From NCBI RefSeq assembly GCF_963668385.1, contig NZ_OY764327.1, forward strand, positions 1,488,001-1,552,000: a stretch of DNA of 64,000 bases, written 5' to 3'. The notes below the pieces were generated by a model, which searched no databases, was not told where the DNA came from, and was given only the letters and a program-made list of their open reading frames with translations. Positions 62,084-64,000 of this stretch are shown piece after piece (the stretch's first letter is position 1; each line of letters opens with the position of its first letter). The position numbers were made by a program, and so were the translations under genes. The DNA comes from an uncultured Carboxylicivirga sp. GTDB taxonomy: Bacteria > Bacteroidota > Bacteroidia > Bacteroidales > Marinilabiliaceae.

Positions 62084-64000
62084 ATGGAATCAGTTAAAGC
62101 GTGGCAAGAAAAGTTGACCATTCCTACTTACGAGTTAGGAAAGTCAGAAATTAATCCTGTTTTTTTTGAGAAAAGAGTTTATCAGGGTTCGTCGGGTAAA
62201 GTGTATCCTGTTCCTTTTATCGACAAGGTGTATGACCATAAAGTGGATAAAAAATATCAGGCAGCAATGCTAGAAAATGAGTTTGTAAAATTAGTGATGT
62301 TACCTGAGATTGGGGGACGTATTTTTGAAGCTCAGGATAAGACTAACAAAGATTATAATTTCTTTTATCAACAAAAAGTTATTAAGCCTGCTTTGGTTGG
62401 TTTAGCTGGTCCCTGGATTAGTGGAGGGGTTGAGTTTAACTGGCCTCAGCACCACCGTCCTGGTACTTACTTGCCAACTGATGTATATATTGAAGAAGAA
62501 GCTGATGGAGCCAGAACTATCTGGATGTCGGAATACGATCCAATGTACCGTTTAAAAGGTATGCATGGTATTCGCATTCGTCCAAACAGTTCATTAATTG
62601 AATTACGTGGTCGCTTGTTTAACCGAACACCATTAACGCAAACTTTCTTGTGGTGGGCCAACGTTGCGGTTGAAGTTCATAAAGATTACCAAAGCTTCTT
62701 TCCACCTGATGTGCATTATGTTGCCGATCATGCAGTACGTGCACAGAGTAGTTTCCCATTTGCTGAAAACGATTACTACGGTATTCCTTATCACGAAAGA
62801 CCAGGGAAAAACGATTTACGTAACTACAATAACATTCCGGTTCCAACCAGTTACATGGTTTGTGACACTAAATACGATTTCTTCGGAGGATATGATTTTA
62901 AAGCCGATGGAGGATTTATTCACGTGGCTAACCGTCATATTGCACCGGGTAAAAAACAATGGACTTGGGGTAGCGAAGACTTTGGTCGTGCATGGGATCG
63001 CGAGTTAACCGACGAAGGCGGACCATACTTTGAGTTGATGGCAGGTGTTTATACCGATAATCAACCTGACTTTACATACTTGTTACCATACGAGACAAAA
63101 ACATTCTCGCAATTCTGGTGGAGTTATAAAAACTTAGGTCCGGTACAAAATGCCAATAAAGATTTGGCTATTCGTTTGGAGATTCAACAAGGAAATAAAT
63201 TGGATTTAGGAGTAGCTTCGAGCAGTAAATTCGAAAATCTGAAGTTTGTATTGTTGATTGGAAACGAGAAGAAGATATTTGAAAATAAAACTGTATCGCC
63301 TGATTCACCTTGGAAAGATAACAGTATTCAGATAGAAGCGGGACAAGAAAACACTGTTTCTCTTATTGTATTGAACGAGGCCGGTAAAGAGTTAATTGCT
63401 TACCATCATCGCGAAGTAAGCAAAGAACGCAACCGTAAGCTTGCCTTTGAACCAAAACAACCAGAAGAGGTTGAAAGTGCTAACGAATTGGAATTAATTG
63501 GTGAGCACCTTGAGTTGTATCGTCACCCAACACGTTACCCTGAGCCATACTGGAAAGAAGCGATTAAGCGCGATCCTAAAAGCTACAAATCATACATTGC
63601 CTTAGGCCGTGTTGAATTGAAAAACGGTAAGTTTGCCGAGGCCGAGAAAAACTTCAGAACAGCAATAGATATTCAAACTACTTATCATCCTAATCCGGCA
63701 TCGGGCGAGGCACTTTATTTCTGTGGTTTGGCATGTTCGTTCCAGGGTAAAAAGGATGAAGCATATGCATTGTTCTACAAATCAACGTGGAATTCAGAAT
63801 GGCGAGCATCAGCTTATTATCAGGTAGCAACTTTGGATTGTTTGAAAGGTGATTACGAAACAGCTTTAGAACATATTGAAGCATCGTTGGACACTAATCG
63901 TCAGAATAACAAAGCTTTTATATTAAAAGCTGCGGTTCTAAAAAATCAAGGCAAAAAAGAGGCTGCTCAACAAGTAATTGATGAGTTGTTTAAAACAGAT
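62084..64000 (+). CDS. DUF5107-TPR protein, 5' part (cut by the window end)
   Basis: A continuous frame of 639 codons runs from ATG 62084 to the last base with no stop. The N-terminal two thirds match the DUF5107 domain pattern, with KLVMLPEIGGRIFEAQDKTN and SGGVEFNWPQHHRPGTYLPT; this recalls galactose-mutarotase-like beta-sandwich proteins. From about residue 470 it becomes TPR-like repeats (LGRVELKNGKFAEAEKNFRT, LDCLKGDYETALEHIEASLD). There is no signal peptide, so it is cytoplasmic. It follows a sugar symporter and is typical of PUL-associated DUF5107 genes of about 1000 residues. A carbohydrate-active role is inferred; the reaction is unknown to me. Confidence 0.82.
   Translation, partial: MESVKAWQEKLTIPTYELGKSEINPVFFEKRVYQGSSGKVYPVPFIDKVYDHKVDKKYQAAMLENEFVKLVMLPEIGGRIFEAQDKTNKDYNFFYQQKVIKPALVGLAGPWISGGVEFNWPQHHRPGTYLPTDVYIEEEADGARTIWMSEYDPMYRLKGMHGIRIRPNSSLIELRGRLFNRTPLTQTFLWWANVAVEVHKDYQSFFPPDVHYVADHAVRAQSSFPFAENDYYGIPYHERPGKNDLRNYNNIPVPTSYMVCDTKYDFFGGYDFKADGGFIHVANRHIAPGKKQWTWGSEDFGRAWDRELTDEGGPYFELMAGVYTDNQPDFTYLLPYETKTFSQFWWSYKNLGPVQNANKDLAIRLEIQQGNKLDLGVASSSKFENLKFVLLIGNEKKIFENKTVSPDSPWKDNSIQIEAGQENTVSLIVLNEAGKELIAYHHREVSKERNRKLAFEPKQPEEVESANELELIGEHLELYRHPTRYPEPYWKEAIKRDPKSYKSYIALGRVELKNGKFAEAEKNFRTAIDIQTTYHPNPASGEALYFCGLACSFQGKKDEAYALFYKSTWNSEWRASAYYQVATLDCLKGDYETALEHIEASLDTNRQNNKAFILKAAVLKNQGKKEAAQQVIDELFKTD

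Noticed and set aside
62664-63008. Open frame of about 114 codons in another frame near the window end.
   Set aside because: It lies entirely inside the DUF5107 coding frame, which is open for 639 codons and has clear domain features.

Overview
The window comes from a Bacteroidota genome, most likely a free-living, polysaccharide-degrading member near the Marinilabiliales/Bacteroidales (the order is inferred; the phylum is well supported). Support comes from a SusC/SusD pair with a hybrid two-component regulator, two proteins with type IX secretion (T9SS) C-terminal sorting domains, many lipoproteins, AT-rich DNA, and promoters of the TAnnTTTG type instead of a classical -10 box.

Layout. 1-5667: the end of a MATE exporter, then a TetR-controlled TolC/EmrA/EmrB-type tripartite efflux operon. 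5860-9273: a multi-PAS histidine kinase with a LuxR-type response regulator. 9495-12976: a compact operon of a SiaC-type phosphoprotein, an outer-membrane barrel, a small PstS-like binding protein and a chemoreceptor-type protein. 13.1-39.6 kb: a long accessory region rich in small redox and detoxification enzymes (four cyclophilin-like fold proteins, two carboxymuconolactone-decarboxylase-like proteins, two cupins, flavodoxin, SDRs, a Tat-signal alcohol dehydrogenase, an aldo/keto reductase, a tautomerase, three hexapeptide acetyltransferases, two alpha/beta hydrolases), interrupted by a complete IS256-family insertion with a perfect 8-bp target duplication. 39.8-64.0 kb: a polysaccharide utilisation locus (GH2, HTCS regulator, GH30, surface glycan-binding lipoprotein, SusC, SusD, GH30, GH2), then an AraC regulator, a sugar/H+ symporter and the start of a DUF5107-TPR gene cut by the window end.

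Main observation. Four promoters in the redox region (13102, 18453, 23154, 37222) share one undescribed-looking architecture: two copies of a 16-bp box resembling TC(A/C/T)GTAAnnnnnGGTA, exactly 21 bp apart, with a TTTGTA -7 core starting exactly 41 bp after the start of the second box. They precede cyclophilin-like gene 1, the DUF418/cyclophilin-like lipoprotein/hydrolase operon, the T9SS-secreted cyclophilin-like gene, and the carboxymuconolactone decarboxylase/cupin/hydrolase operon. This looks like a regulon driven by an activator (AraC-like by geometry) not encoded nearby. The regulon makes versions of the same enzyme types for different compartments: cytoplasm, lipoprotein/envelope and secreted.

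The PUL genes fit together as sensing (HTCS), surface capture and import (SGBP, SusC, SusD), and cleavage (two GH30 endo-type and two GH2 exo-type enzymes); the symporter would take up released sugars. No tRNA, rRNA or CRISPR array was recognised.
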